Assembly: GCA_030427405.1 (NCBI GenBank)
Contig: JAUHXK010000009.1
Location: forward strand, 124,001 to 188,000
Direction of reading: 5' to 3'
From: Alphaproteobacteria bacterium
GTDB taxonomy: Bacteria > Pseudomonadota > Alphaproteobacteria > Rhodobacterales > Rhodobacteraceae
Length of the DNA stretch: 64,000 nt
Shown: piece after piece, positions 19,601 to 28,696 of the stretch
Layout: each line of letters opens with the position of its first letter
Position numbering within the stretch: the stretch's first letter is position 1
Notes under the pieces: model-generated
Databases searched by the model: none
What the model saw: the letters and a program-made list of their open reading frames with translations, nothing else
Told to the model about the DNA's origin: nothing
Program-made: the position numbers and the translations under genes

Positions 19601-19629
19601 TTGCGCTGACGCACGTCCTGCCGTATACG
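19601..19629 (+). promoter_or_regulatory. Candidate promoter for rpsB-tsf
   Basis: TTGCGC and TATACG are spaced by 17 bases, about 125 bp upstream of rpsB. A stem-loop with T-run lies in the predicted leader. Confidence 0.4.
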
Positions 19630-19639
19630 CGCGCCATTC

Positions 19640-19665
19640 AAACCCGCAGGCGGGGTTTGGCCTTT
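19640..19665 (+). terminator. Leader stem-loop with T-run upstream of rpsB (possible attenuator)
   Basis: AAACCC and GGGTTT pair around a 7-base loop and are followed by GGCCTTTTTG. It could end olsA transcripts or act as an attenuator in the rpsB leader. The stem is short, so confidence is modest. Confidence 0.4.
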
Positions 19666-19753
19666 TTGAGGGAGACATCCTCATCAATGCCGCCGGTTGG
19701 AGCATCCGCTTCTTTCACCCCCGCCCAGGCGTAAACCGGAAAAGGAAAATAGC

Positions 19754-20545
19754 ATGGCTCTTCCCGAGTTCACCATGCGTCAGCTTCTGGAAGCTGGCGT
19801 TCACTTTGGTCACCAGACACAGCGTTGGAATCCCCGCATGGGCCCGTTCATCTACGGCTCGCGCAATGGCATCCACATCATGGACCTGACCCAGACTGTT
19901 CCGATGCTGGACCAGGCTCTGCAGGCCGTTCGTGACACCGTCGCCAAAGGCGGCCGCGTGCTGTTCGTAGGTACCAAGCGTCAGGCAGCTCAGCCCATCG
20001 CCGAAGCCGCTGAAAAGTCAGCTCAGTACTACATGAACCACCGCTGGCTGGGCGGCACGCTGACCAACTGGAAAACCGTTTCCCAGTCGATCAACCGTCT
20101 GAACCAGATCGACGAAGCCATGGAAACCGGTGCCGAGGGCCTGACCAAGAAAGAGCGTCTGGGCATGGAGCGTGACCAGGCCAAGCTGCAGGCATCCCTG
20201 GGCGGTATCCGCGAGATGGGCGGCGTTCCTGACCTGCTGTTCGTCATCGACGTCAAGAAAGAATCCCTGGCAATCGCCGAAGCGAACAAGCTGGGCATCC
20301 CGGTTGTGGCTGTTGTCGACACCAACTGCTCGCCCGATGGTGTTGATTACATCATCCCCGGCAACGATGACGCAGCACGTGCAATCGCTCTGTACTGTGA
20401 TCTGGCCGCCCGCGCCGCTCTGGACGGCATGACCGCTCAGATGGGTGCAGCAGGCGTTGATCTGGGTGCCTTCGAAGAAGCACCGGTTGAAGAAGCCGTT
20501 GCCGAGGAAGCCCCTGCAGAAGCAGACGCTTCGGCCGAAGCGTAA
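19754..20545 (+). CDS. rpsB: 30S ribosomal protein S2
   Basis: 263 aa. [20 protein letters not shown] and [19 protein letters not shown] are S2 signatures, and [11 protein letters not shown] is the invariant core. The track starts 19 codons upstream in the leader; ATG 19754 has AAAGGAAAAT just before it. An acidic Ala/Glu-rich tail of about 30 residues extends the C-terminus. S2 joins the small subunit late and needs S1. Transcribed with tsf; a hairpin lies between the two. Confidence 0.98.
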   Translation: MALPEFTMRQLLEAGVHFGHQTQRWNPRMGPFIYGSRNGIHIMDLTQTVPMLDQALQAVRDTVAKGGRVLFVGTKRQAAQPIAEAAEKSAQYYMNHRWLGGTLTNWKTVSQSINRLNQIDEAMETGAEGLTKKERLGMERDQAKLQASLGGIREMGGVPDLLFVIDVKKESLAIAEANKLGIPVVAVVDTNCSPDGVDYIIPGNDDAARAIALYCDLAARAALDGMTAQMGAAGVDLGAFEEAPVEEAVAEEAPAEADASAEA

Positions 20546-20570
20546 GCTGCCCGTCACGTTATTGACATGT

Positions 20571-20591
20571 GGGGCAGGGTAGACCTGCCCC
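20571..20591 (+). terminator. Intercistronic hairpin between rpsB and tsf
   Basis: An 8-bp perfect stem (GGGGCAGG / CCTGCCCC) with a 5-base loop, without a T-run. Probably a processing or partial-termination signal that sets the ratio of S2 to EF-Ts. Confidence 0.6.
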
Positions 20592-20621
20592 AATTCCGTT
20601 TGAATTGAGGAGAGCCAAGAG

Positions 20622-21497
20622 ATGGCAATCACAGCAGCAATGGTGAAAGAACTGCGCGACCAGACCGGCGCAGGCATGATGGACGCGAAAAAAGCGCTGA
20701 CTGAAACCGGCGGCAACATGGACGAAGCCGTTGACTGGCTGCGCACCAAGGGTCTGGCCAAGGCGGCCAAGAAATCGGGCCGTACCGCGGCCGAAGGTCT
20801 GGTTGCTGTTCACGTCAATGGCGGCAACGGTGTTGCGGTCGAAGTGAACTCGGAAACCGACTTTGTTGCAAAGAACGCCGAGTTCCAGGAAATGGTTGGC
20901 AAGATCGCCTATGCTGCTGAAGGTGTCGCGGATGTTGACGCGCTGCTGGCGGCGGACCTGGGCGGCAAATCCGTGTCGGACACGCTGACCGACAAGATTG
21001 CCACCATCGGTGAAAACATGTCGGTACGCCGTATGGCCAAACTGTCGGGCGACACGGTTGTGTCCTACGTCCACAACGCGGCGACCAACGGCATGGGCAA
21101 GATCGGTGTTCTGGTTGCTCTGACAGGTGGCGACGAAGCCATCGGCAAGCAGATCGCGATGCACATCGCCGCGGTAAACCCTGCCGCCCTGTCCGAAGCG
21201 GACATGGACCCCGCGATTGTCGAAAAGGAAAAGCAGGTTCAGATGGACATCGCCCGCGAATCCGGCAAGCCGGAGCAGGTGATCGAAAAGATGATCATCG
21301 GCCGTATGAAGAAATTCGTGGCTGAGTCGACGCTCCTGAACCAGCAATTCGTCGTTAACCCTGACCTGACCGTCGAAGCCGCCGCCAAGGAAGCGGGCGC
21401 AACCGTCACCGGCTTTGTCCGCATGGAAGTCGGCGAAGGTATCGTCGTGGAAAAAGAAGACTTCGCCGCCGAAGTTGCCAAGGCTGCTCAGGGCTAA
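20622..21497 (+). CDS. tsf: Elongation factor Ts
   Basis: 291 aa. [20 protein letters not shown] with the TDFVAKN motif (SETDFVAKN) are diagnostic. The N-terminal UBA-like domain (1-~50) is followed by the core that exchanges GDP for GTP on EF-Tu. GAGGAG lies just upstream. Last gene of the rpsB-tsf operon, ended by an intrinsic terminator. Confidence 0.98.
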   Translation: MAITAAMVKELRDQTGAGMMDAKKALTETGGNMDEAVDWLRTKGLAKAAKKSGRTAAEGLVAVHVNGGNGVAVEVNSETDFVAKNAEFQEMVGKIAYAAEGVADVDALLAADLGGKSVSDTLTDKIATIGENMSVRRMAKLSGDTVVSYVHNAATNGMGKIGVLVALTGGDEAIGKQIAMHIAAVNPAALSEADMDPAIVEKEKQVQMDIARESGKPEQVIEKMIIGRMKKFVAESTLLNQQFVVNPDLTVEAAAKEAGATVTGFVRMEVGEGIVVEKEDFAAEVAKAAQG

Positions 21498-21536
21498 GTC
21501 AATCGTCACGGCCCTGGCCGACGATACAGAAAAATC

Positions 21537-21569
21537 AACCGGTTGCGCGCCTGCGCAGCCGGTTTTTTT
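21537..21569 (+). terminator. Intrinsic terminator after tsf
   Basis: A 12-bp stem with one G-T wobble (AACCGGTTGCGC / GCGCAGCCGGTT) and loop GCCT, followed by seven Ts. Confidence 0.85.
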
Positions 21570-21931
21570 CATGCTCAACGGCGATGGATGCCCGGCCCGT
21601 TTGGGGCCGCATACCGCGCCAATTTCGACGGGCGATGGACGAAGTCACCAAAGGGGTGCGGGGAGAAAAGGTGGGGATTGAGGGGCCCCGCATGATGGGG
21701 ATGGTCGAGGCCCCTCAAAAATTCCAACAAAAGGTACGCGGACGAATATGCGCCCCAGTGTCAGAGCGACCGGAGAGCCCTGAAATCACAAAGATCCGAC
21801 CAAATGTTCCTTTGGCAAAAGCCACCACTCACGGAACGTTGCGATTGTGCAATTTTTTGGCGAGATTCGAAAAGTCATGGATTCCTTACCTTAGGTAAAC
21901 TTTGCCGTTTGGAGCCGGCTGTTTTCCCGGT
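21570..21931. other. Long intergenic region between tsf and luxR, with inverted repeats
   Basis: No convincing gene. The track ORF at 21584-21898 has no family features. The region holds a perfect 10-bp inverted repeat TTGAGGGGCC / GGCCCCTCAA at 21678-21718 (21-base loop) and a near-palindrome TTACCTTAGGTAA at 21886-21898. It lies 3' of both flanking genes (tsf plus strand, luxR minus strand). Confidence 0.5.
21678..21718. repeat. Perfect 10-bp inverted repeat in the tsf-luxR gap
   Basis: TTGAGGGGCC and GGCCCCTCAA enclose 21 bases. An A-run follows on the plus strand, so it is not a plus-strand intrinsic terminator, and there is no T-run after it on the minus strand either. Could be part of an unannotated RNA. 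Confidence 0.5.
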
Positions 21932-22684
21932 TCAGGCTTCCATCACGAACATCTGGTTTTGCAACGAGGCCTTCAATACGGCCTGGGCCGTGGTTTCGAC
22001 CGAAAGGGCCTCGCGGGCGAGGCGCAGATGCTTTTCAACGGTGGCCGAGGTCAGGCCCATCAACAGGGCGATATCCTGCGTGGTCTTTCCGTCACCGACC
22101 CATTCCAGTGCCTCGCGCTGACGTTTTGTCAGCGCCCTGTTGGGGGCGTTATAGGGCAGGGTGAGGATCTTGAGATGCGCCATGTTATTCATCAACAGGA
22201 TGTCATGCCCGTGTTTCGCCCAGACGGCGTCGACCTCGTCCTGGGTCAGTTCACGGGCAGCCAGCGATATGGCCCCTTTTGAGCGCAACGAGACAGAGTT
22301 GAAGCTGACGGTATATCCGGCAGTGATGTTCTTGGACGCATTGAAATCAACGACCCGGCGTTCTTCGGGGGTCATCGCACCGTCAGCCTTCAGATCGTTG
22401 ATCATGCGCCAGCTGGCTGCGCCTTCGTTCTGAAGGGCCCATTTCAACATGGGCGCATGAAAGTACAGCCCGCCGGCAAGGAACCCGTCCAGGTATTCCT
22501 TGCAGTGGTTGGACAGGATCACGAAATCCTCGGGGTCACCCAGGGATGTCTTTGTTCGGTATTGCGTGTACCCATACAGCAGACGATCAAAGCCAAAGCC
22601 CCCCATCTGCCGGCAATGGGCGTCCCACAACTCTTCCAGCGTCTTGGCATAGCTGACAAAGTTCAGGTACTCGCCAAGGGTCAT
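21932..22684 (-). CDS. LuxR-family autoinducer-binding-type regulator (LuxR solo)
   Basis: 250 aa. Residues ~15-165 resemble the autoinducer-binding domain. Residues ~178-240 are a GerE-type helix-turn-helix (LTKRQREALEWVGDGKTTQD and IALLMGLTSATVEKHLRL). No luxI synthase is present in the window. The ligand-pocket segment reads GLYFHAPMLKW where AHL receptors usually have an Asp-Pro pair, so the Asp appears replaced. It may therefore sense a non-AHL signal or none. Its ATG overlaps the aroQ stop as ATGA, so it is probably co-translated with a shikimate-pathway enzyme. Confidence 0.9.
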   Translation of the reverse strand: MTLGEYLNFVSYAKTLEELWDAHCRQMGGFGFDRLLYGYTQYRTKTSLGDPEDFVILSNHCKEYLDGFLAGGLYFHAPMLKWALQNEGAASWRMINDLKADGAMTPEERRVVDFNASKNITAGYTVSFNSVSLRSKGAISLAARELTQDEVDAVWAKHGHDILLMNNMAHLKILTLPYNAPNRALTKRQREALEWVGDGKTTQDIALLMGLTSATVEKHLRLAREALSVETTAQAVLKASLQNQMFVMEA

Positions 22685-23130
22685 CCGGCGACCCCATCAC
22701 CAAGATGGACCGCCAGCGCGTCCAGCGCCATGACATAGCCTTGTGCGCCGAAACCGCATATCTGCCCAAGCGCCACGGGGGCGATGAAAGATTTGTGCCG
22801 GAAAGCCTCGCGCGCGTGAATGTTGGACAGATGCACCTCGACCGCGGGGACCTGGGCGGACGAGATCGCATCCATCAGCGCCACGGATGTGTGAGTAAAT
22901 GCCCCGGCATTCAGTACGATACCGGCCTGTTTTCCCCTGGCGTCATGGATCGCGTCGATCAGGACGCCTTCGTGGTTGGATTGCGCGCAGGTGACCGTCA
23001 GACCGACGCTTTGACCATGCGCCACGCACAGGTCTTGGATCATTTTCAATGTGGTATGGCCATAGACCTCGGGTTGCCGTGTGCCCAGCAGGTTGAGGTT
23101 CGGGCCATTCAGTACCAGAATATTGTGCAT
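22681..23130 (-). CDS. aroQ: Type II 3-dehydroquinate dehydratase
   Basis: 149 aa, the usual length for AroQ. LVLNGPNLNLLGTRQPEVYG carries the catalytic Arg and Tyr region, QSNHEGVLIDAIHDA the Glu-Gly block, and LNAGAFTHTSVALMDAI, VEVHLSNIHAREAFRHKS the Asn and His blocks. It dehydrates 3-dehydroquinate to 3-dehydroshikimate. The track start is 18 codons upstream; ATG 23130 gives the family N-terminus. Followed by an overlapping LuxR-type regulator, an unusual partner. Confidence 0.96.
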   Translation of the reverse strand: MHNILVLNGPNLNLLGTRQPEVYGHTTLKMIQDLCVAHGQSVGLTVTCAQSNHEGVLIDAIHDARGKQAGIVLNAGAFTHTSVALMDAISSAQVPAVEVHLSNIHAREAFRHKSFIAPVALGQICGFGAQGYVMALDALAVHLGDGVAG

Positions 23131-23269
23131 TTTCTCAATGTCCCCATTGATGCTTGATAAACGCGAAATGGTGGGCATGTCCACCGGGCCGCGCGCTTAT
23201 GACGCGAATGGTTCGGTGGCGTCATTCGGTGGCGTCCTTTGGCGGGGCATGGCGGCGGTTCGGATTGCC

Positions 23270-24271
23270 TCAACCATCCCCCATGGTCACGACGACTTTG
23301 CCAAGTACCGTCCGGTCACCCAAAAGGGTCAGGGCCTGCGCCGCCTGCGGCAGGTCAAAGCGTTGGGAAATGCGCGGCTTGATCTGACCTTTGCCGTAAA
23401 GGTCAAACAGGTCCTTCATGTTGGAGGCATGCCCCGCGGGATCACGAAAAACGGATGCGCCCCAAAACACGCCAACAACCTGGCACCCTTTGAGAAGCGG
23501 CAGGTTGAGCGGGATTTTTGGTATCCCGGCCGGGAACCCGACCACCAGAAAGCGGCCGTTCCAGGCCATGCTGCGCAGGGCAGGTTCGGCATAGTCCCCT
23601 CCAACCGCGTCATAGACAACATCGACCCCGTCGCCGCCTGCCAGCGCCTTGATCTGAGCAGACAATTCTTTTTGCGCCTCGTGTGTCATATCGCGCGCAT
23701 AGACGATTGTTTCATCTGCCCCGACGGATTTGCAGAACGCGGCCTTGTCGGTCGAGGAGACGGCGGCGATGACCCGCGCGCCCATGGCCTTGCCCAGCTC
23801 GATCGCGGCCGACCCGACCCCGCCTGCCGCCCCAAGCACCAGAAGTGTTTCGCCTGCTCGCAGCGCGGCCCGGTCTTTCAGCGCGTGATAGGATGTCCCG
23901 TAGGTGAAAACAAAGCACGCGGCATCGTCATAGGGCATGCTGGCCGGAAACGGGATCGCGGCCTGTGCCTTGATGTTCAGATGCGTGGAAAACCCCCCGT
24001 AACCGGTTAAGGCCAGCACCCTGTCTCCGACGGCAAAGCCCGAAGTATCCGGCCCCAGCGCGATGACATCGCCCGATATCTCGCCCCCGGGCGCAAATGG
24101 GCGCGGCGGTTTTATCTGGTACAGGTCATTGATCATCAGGGTATCGGGGAAATTGACACCGGCGGCGCGCACCCGAACCAGGATTTCTCGGCTTTTGGGG
24201 GTGGGATCGGGCAGGGTGGTCAGTTCCAGTGTTTCCGGTCCACCCGGCGCGACGCTCAGTAACGCTTGCAT
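23270..24271 (-). CDS. NADPH:quinone oxidoreductase family protein (MDR)
   Basis: 333 aa medium-chain reductase. VRVRAAGVNFPDTLMINDLY is the QOR signature, VLGAAGGVGSAAIELGKAMG the NADPH-binding Rossmann turn, and YGTSYHALKDRAALR the hinge region. No structural zinc site. The start was moved from 24430 to ATG 24271, which has AGAGGG about 5 bases upstream. Divergent from an SDR gene with a 176-bp gap. Likely reduces quinones or enones during acyl or aromatic metabolism; substrate unknown. Confidence 0.9.
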   Translation of the reverse strand: MQALLSVAPGGPETLELTTLPDPTPKSREILVRVRAAGVNFPDTLMINDLYQIKPPRPFAPGGEISGDVIALGPDTSGFAVGDRVLALTGYGGFSTHLNIKAQAAIPFPASMPYDDAACFVFTYGTSYHALKDRAALRAGETLLVLGAAGGVGSAAIELGKAMGARVIAAVSSTDKAAFCKSVGADETIVYARDMTHEAQKELSAQIKALAGGDGVDVVYDAVGGDYAEPALRSMAWNGRFLVVGFPAGIPKIPLNLPLLKGCQVVGVFWGASVFRDPAGHASNMKDLFDLYGKGQIKPRISQRFDLPQAAQALTLLGDRTVLGKVVVTMGDG

Positions 24272-24447
24272 TCGGCCCTCTGTTCGCAACCATTGTCGGA
24301 ACAGGCACGATGAAGCACAGGCCGTTATTGTCAAGGAAATAGCAAAATGCAACGTTGCGATGCGAAACAGGCGGTCGGTCCCAAACGGGCCGAAACCCGG
24401 GATCGGGGGGCTGCGTTGCAAGCGTCGCATTTATCAAAGGGAACGAT

Positions 24448-25266
24448 ATGACACCGGAACTCTTATTCTCGGTCCAGGGCAAAACGGCGCTGGTCACAGG
24501 CGGCGCAACCGGGATCGGGCGTATGGCCGCCGAGGCGCTGGTGCGCGGGGGCGCACGGGTGTTGATCGCATCCCGCAAGGGCGACGCCTGCGAGGCCGTC
24601 GCGGCGGAACTGAACGCCTTGGATGCGCCAGGTTCGGCCGAAGGTTTCGCCGGGGATATCGGCAGCCAGGAGGGCATCGATGCGCTGGTATCCGAGGTCA
24701 ACAGCCGCGTGCAAAACCTTGATATTTTGATGAATAATGCCGGTGTGTCCTGGGGTGCGCCAATGGGGCAATTCCCCTATGACGCCTGGGATAAGGTCAT
24801 GTCCGTAAACGTTGCGGGGATTTTTGACCTGACGCAGAAATTGCTGCCATTGCTGATGAAGGCCGGATCGGACCAGGATCCGGCGCGCGTTGTGAATGTG
24901 GCGTCGGTCATGGGCGAAGTGCCGATGGGCGATGGCGCCTACAGCTACTCGGCCTCAAAGGCGGCGGTTATTCACCTGACGAAAATCCTGGCCAAAGAGC
25001 TTGCGCCGTTCAGGGTGACGGTAAACGCCATCGCGCCGGGACCCTTCGTGTCGCGCATGACGGCCTTTGCCACGGCCGATGCGGACAAGCGCGAGAAAGT
25101 CGGAAAGTCAGTACCGCTGGGGCGCGTTGGCCGCCCCGAAGATATCGGTGGCTGTCTGCTGTTTCTGTGCGGCCCCGGCGGCGGTTATGTAACCGGCGCG
25201 GTCATTCCCGTATCAGGTGGCATCAATGTGGTTACGGGCGGCAACATCTTTGCCGACGCCCTATAG
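24448..25266 (+). CDS. SDR-family oxidoreductase
   Basis: 272 aa. VTGGATGIGRMAAEALVRGG is the Rossmann NAD(P) motif, NNAGVSWG the central NNAG, SVMG... YSASK the Ser-Tyr-Lys catalytic set, and NAIAPGPF follows. The track start is 31 codons too far upstream; ATG 24448 has AAAGGGAAC before it. First of a run of acyl-CoA-linked genes; followed 32 bases later by an APH-like gene, so probably an operon. Similar enzymes act as beta-hydroxyacyl or alcohol dehydrogenases. Confidence 0.92.
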   Translation: MTPELLFSVQGKTALVTGGATGIGRMAAEALVRGGARVLIASRKGDACEAVAAELNALDAPGSAEGFAGDIGSQEGIDALVSEVNSRVQNLDILMNNAGVSWGAPMGQFPYDAWDKVMSVNVAGIFDLTQKLLPLLMKAGSDQDPARVVNVASVMGEVPMGDGAYSYSASKAAVIHLTKILAKELAPFRVTVNAIAPGPFVSRMTAFATADADKREKVGKSVPLGRVGRPEDIGGCLLFLCGPGGGYVTGAVIPVSGGINVVTGGNIFADAL

Positions 25267-25298
25267 AGCGCGGGATCGCAACAACGGAGGCCACGCAC

Positions 25299-26327
25299 AT
25301 GCCTGCTGATCTGGACAATCTGGACCTGGCTTCGGTCGATGCCTACCTTGAACGGAACCTGCCCGGGTATCAGGGACCGTTGACCGCCACCAAGTTTACC
25401 GGCGGCCAGTCAAACCCGACTTACGAGTTGCAAACCCCTGGCCGGACCTATGTTCTGCGCCGCAAACCACCCGGCGTATTGCTGAAATCGGCGCATGCCG
25501 TGGATCGCGAATTTCGCGTTCAGCGCGCCTTGAGCAACAGCAAAGTTCCGGTGCCGGAAATGTACCTGCTTTGCGAAGATGACGCCGTCATCGGATCGGC
25601 CTTCTACGTGATGGAACGGTTGGAGGGGCGCGGCTTTTTCGAACCGACGATGCCGGGCGAAACAAAAGAAACGCGCAAGGCCGTTCTGGACGAAATGAAC
25701 CGGGTTCTGGCCGATCTGCACGACGTGGATATCAACGCTGTCGGTCTGTCTGATTTCGGGCCTCAGGGCAATTATTTCGAACGTCAGGTCACGCGCTGGA
25801 CAAAACAATACCGCGCCTCTGAAACCGAAACGATCGCTGATATGGACGATCTGATAACCCGATTGCAGGCGTCGATCCCGGCGGATGACGGGCAAAGAAC
25901 GCTGGTGCATGGGGATTTCAGGATCGACAATCTGATGTTCGAACGGGGTGGCAGCAGGTGCATCGGTGTTCTGGATTGGGAATTGTCGACCATCGGTCAC
26001 CCTTTTGCCGACCTTGCGGCTGTGATCATGCAATGGCAGATGCCGCCCGGAAAGGACGGGCGTGGTTTGGCCGGTGTTGACCGCGATGAGCTGGGTCTGC
26101 CGTCGGATGCCGCGTTTATAGAAAGCTATTGCAGGCGTCGCGGTTTGCCGGGGATCGAGAATTTCGGGTTCTATCTGGCGTTCAACTTTTTCCGCATGGC
26201 CGGAATTCTGCAAGGCGTTTACAAACGTTCGCTTGACGGCAATGCCTCGGACCCTGACCGGGCGCGAATACTGGGCTCTTACGTGCCGGGGTTTGCCAAG
26301 TTCGGGTTGTCTGCGCTGGATCAATAG
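25299..26327 (+). CDS. Phosphotransferase family protein (APH/ACAD10-like)
   Basis: 342 aa kinase-like fold. FTGGQSNPTYEL is the glycine-rich ATP loop, LVHGDFRIDNLMF the catalytic HGDxxxxN, and GVLDWELSTIGHPFADLA the metal-binding Asp motif. This subtype (acyl-CoA dehydrogenase-linked phosphotransferase) is found near acyl-CoA dehydrogenases and SDRs, and its human ACAD10/11 relatives phosphorylate 4-hydroxyacyl-CoA. That suggests a role in 4-hydroxy acid breakdown (inference). ACGGAGG precedes ATG 25299; the track start is 44 codons upstream inside the SDR gene. Confidence 0.9.
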   Translation: MPADLDNLDLASVDAYLERNLPGYQGPLTATKFTGGQSNPTYELQTPGRTYVLRRKPPGVLLKSAHAVDREFRVQRALSNSKVPVPEMYLLCEDDAVIGSAFYVMERLEGRGFFEPTMPGETKETRKAVLDEMNRVLADLHDVDINAVGLSDFGPQGNYFERQVTRWTKQYRASETETIADMDDLITRLQASIPADDGQRTLVHGDFRIDNLMFERGGSRCIGVLDWELSTIGHPFADLAAVIMQWQMPPGKDGRGLAGVDRDELGLPSDAAFIESYCRRRGLPGIENFGFYLAFNFFRMAGILQGVYKRSLDGNASDPDRARILGSYVPGFAKFGLSALDQ

Positions 26328-26556
26328 CACGCGCCGCAAGAGGCCGTGCGGGACTGCGTCGCAATCAAGGGGAAATTTTCAAGGTCTTCGTCATTTTGGC
26401 GTCGCGCGGATTGCGCCCCGGCAACGCAGGCTGGCAACCGCGCAGATCGGACCTGAACGCTGCTCAATCAGAAAACCGCCATTTTTGACTGTCGTTTGCC
26501 GCAGCGAAACGGCATGATTGGCCGAATGGACAAGACAACAGGAATTTGAGCCTGAA

Positions 26557-27774
26557 ATGGGATTTGATGAGAAACGCCTGAGCCGCATTCCCCGATGGAT
26601 GCAGGGCTATGTCGATCAAAGAAAATACCCCGGCTGCGCGGTGCTGATTTCCCACAAAGGGCAAGACGTATTGTTTCATGCCTGCGGTCTTCGTAGTGTC
26701 GAAAAGAACCTGCCGTTTCAGCGCGATACCGTGACCCGGATCTATTCGATGACCAAGCCGGTAACCAGTGTTGCGCTGATGATGCTGGTCGAGCGCGGAA
26801 TGTTCCACTTGGACGCCCCGGTTTCAGATTTCTTGCCCGAATTCAAAGATATGCAGGCGCTGGTTGATGGGGCCATACGGATTGACCAGACCGAAGATGC
26901 CGCAACTCCGACCCTGCACCAATTGCTGACGCATACAAGCGGTCTCAGCTATCCCTTCAACCCGGGCGTCCTGCCGCAAGCGATGGATGATCTGGACTTG
27001 ATTTTCAAACCGGATCAAGGACTTCTGTCCGACAATGTTGTCAAGCTCAGCAGCTTGCCCTTGGGCTTTCAGCCCGGCACGCGCTGGGAATACTCGGTCG
27101 GAATTGACGTGATCGGGCGCGTGGTCGAAGTTGCTTCGGGGCAACCGCTGGACCAGTTCTTTGCCGATCATATACTGGGCCCACTGGGCATGTCAGAAAC
27201 CGGATTTTCGGTGGCGCCCGATGCGCTGGACCGGTTTGCATCGCTTTATACGCCGCTGGCCGGGGACGCGATGGCATTGAACACGGCCCAGTCGGGCGGC
27301 GACACATTGCGCCTGGTTGATCAGGCCGGGCATTCGCCCTTTGAAGCCACCACGACCTTTTCCGGCGGCGGTGGTCTTGTCAGTACCATCGACGATTACA
27401 TGCGATTTGCTGAAATGCTTCGAAATCGGGGCAAGGCGGGGCAGGGCAGGTTGCTAAGCCCCAAGACCTTGGATTTCATGCTGTCCAACCACTTGCCGGG
27501 CGACATCGCATCAATGGGACCACAGAGTTTCGCCGAACAGCCAATGGATGGCATGGGCTTTGGTATTGGCGGCGCCGTGGTTCTGGACCCGGGCAGGGCC
27601 CGCACACCGGGGTCGGTCGGCGATTTCAGCTGGGGCGGTATGGCGTCGACCTTTTTCTGGATCGACCGCAAAAATGATCTGAGCGTGGTCTTCTATACCC
27701 AGCTTTCACCGTCCAGTTCGTACCCGTCCCGGTCGGAACTCAAGGCGCTTGTCCATGGCGCGCTGATTGATTGA
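26557..27774 (+). CDS. Serine hydrolase of the beta-lactamase/class C family (EstB-like)
   Basis: 405 aa from ATG 26557. IYSMTKPVTSVALM contains the Ser-x-x-Lys nucleophile (residue ~64), followed by LLTHTSGLSYPF and WEYSVGIDVIGRVVE with the tyrosine of the YxN-like motif (here Tyr-Ser-Val). GFGIGGAVV and FSWGGMASTFFWIDR occupy the C-terminal third. No signal peptide, so cytoplasmic. These enzymes act on short esters or peptides; relatives hydrolyse esters in acyl degradation clusters. The track start is a TTG at 26518; ATG 26557 gives the more usual N-terminus, though its ribosome site is weak. Confidence 0.87.
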   Translation: MGFDEKRLSRIPRWMQGYVDQRKYPGCAVLISHKGQDVLFHACGLRSVEKNLPFQRDTVTRIYSMTKPVTSVALMMLVERGMFHLDAPVSDFLPEFKDMQALVDGAIRIDQTEDAATPTLHQLLTHTSGLSYPFNPGVLPQAMDDLDLIFKPDQGLLSDNVVKLSSLPLGFQPGTRWEYSVGIDVIGRVVEVASGQPLDQFFADHILGPLGMSETGFSVAPDALDRFASLYTPLAGDAMALNTAQSGGDTLRLVDQAGHSPFEATTTFSGGGGLVSTIDDYMRFAEMLRNRGKAGQGRLLSPKTLDFMLSNHLPGDIASMGPQSFAEQPMDGMGFGIGGAVVLDPGRARTPGSVGDFSWGGMASTFFWIDRKNDLSVVFYTQLSPSSSYPSRSELKALVHGALID

Positions 27775-27826
27775 TCGCCGGGCGGCTGATACGCGCAACC
27801 TGGCATCCAAAACCGGAGATTCGCAC

Positions 27827-28696
27827 ATGACCGAGGCCGAACGTGTCCTGCTGGACCTGTTGAATATCGAACGGCTGGAAGTGGACCTGTTTCGCGGAAC
27901 CGGATCCGGCGGCGAAACGCCCATGCGGATATTCGGCGGGCAGGTGATCGCGCAGGCGCTTGCCGCAGCGTACCGCACCGTGGATGACCGCCTGTGTCAT
28001 TCGCTGCACGCCTATTTCATCCGCCCCGGCGACCCGGATATTCCCGTTATTTATCAAGTTGATCGGGCGCGAGATGGAAGCTCGTTCACGACCCGGCGCG
28101 TTGTGGCCATTCAGCATGGCAAACAAATCCTGAACATGTCGGCATCTTTCCACATCAAGGACGACGGCTGGGACCATCAGCACCCGATGCCGGATGTTCT
28201 GGCCCCTGAATTTCATGCCTCGCGGGATGATTTGCGCGCCAAATACATGTCCCGCGTTCCCGAAAGCCTGCGCGCCGAGTTGATGCGCGAACGCCCCATC
28301 GAAGTGACCGAGGTCGAACCGCTTGACCTGTTTCAGCCTGAGAAATCAAGCGATACCAACCACTTGTGGTTCCGTATGAATGCCGCGAACGAGGCCGATA
28401 CCATCACCCAACACCTGTTGCTGGCCTATGCGTCAGACATGGGGTTGTTAAGCTCGGGGATGCGGCCGCATGGCCTAAGCTGGTTCACCGGAGAGATCAA
28501 CGGCGCAAGCCTGGATCACGCGATGTGGTTCCACGCACCGGTCCAGTTTCAGAACTGGCATCTTTATTCCATGGATGCACCATGGACCGGGCAGGGGCGC
28601 AGTTTCAATCGTGGCTCGATTTATTCGCAAGACGGCGTTCTTGTCGCATCGGTCGCGCAAGAGGGTCTGTTGCGGCGTGCGCGAAAGCCGGGTTAA
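27827..28696 (+). CDS. tesB: Acyl-CoA thioesterase II (TesB-like)
   Basis: 289 aa double-hotdog thioesterase that releases CoA from acyl-CoA. RIFGGQVIAQALAAAYRTV, SLHAYFIRPGD and DGSSFTTRRVVAIQHG are family blocks. LLLAYASDMGLLSS carries the catalytic Asp of the second hotdog, and SMDAPWTGQGRSFNRGSIYS follows. The track adds 20 residues; ATG 27827 has CCGGAG upstream. Same strand as the serine hydrolase; its end overlaps the convergent SDR gene by four bases. Confidence 0.94.
   Translation: MTEAERVLLDLLNIERLEVDLFRGTGSGGETPMRIFGGQVIAQALAAAYRTVDDRLCHSLHAYFIRPGDPDIPVIYQVDRARDGSSFTTRRVVAIQHGKQILNMSASFHIKDDGWDHQHPMPDVLAPEFHASRDDLRAKYMSRVPESLRAELMRERPIEVTEVEPLDLFQPEKSSDTNHLWFRMNAANEADTITQHLLLAYASDMGLLSSGMRPHGLSWFTGEINGASLDHAMWFHAPVQFQNWHLYSMDAPWTGQGRSFNRGSIYSQDGVLVASVAQEGLLRRARKPG

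Noticed and set aside
21584-21898. 104-aa ORF between tsf and luxR
   Set aside because: No family pattern, arginine/proline-rich composition of chance frames, overlaps a strong inverted repeat; probably a by-product of GC-rich DNA.
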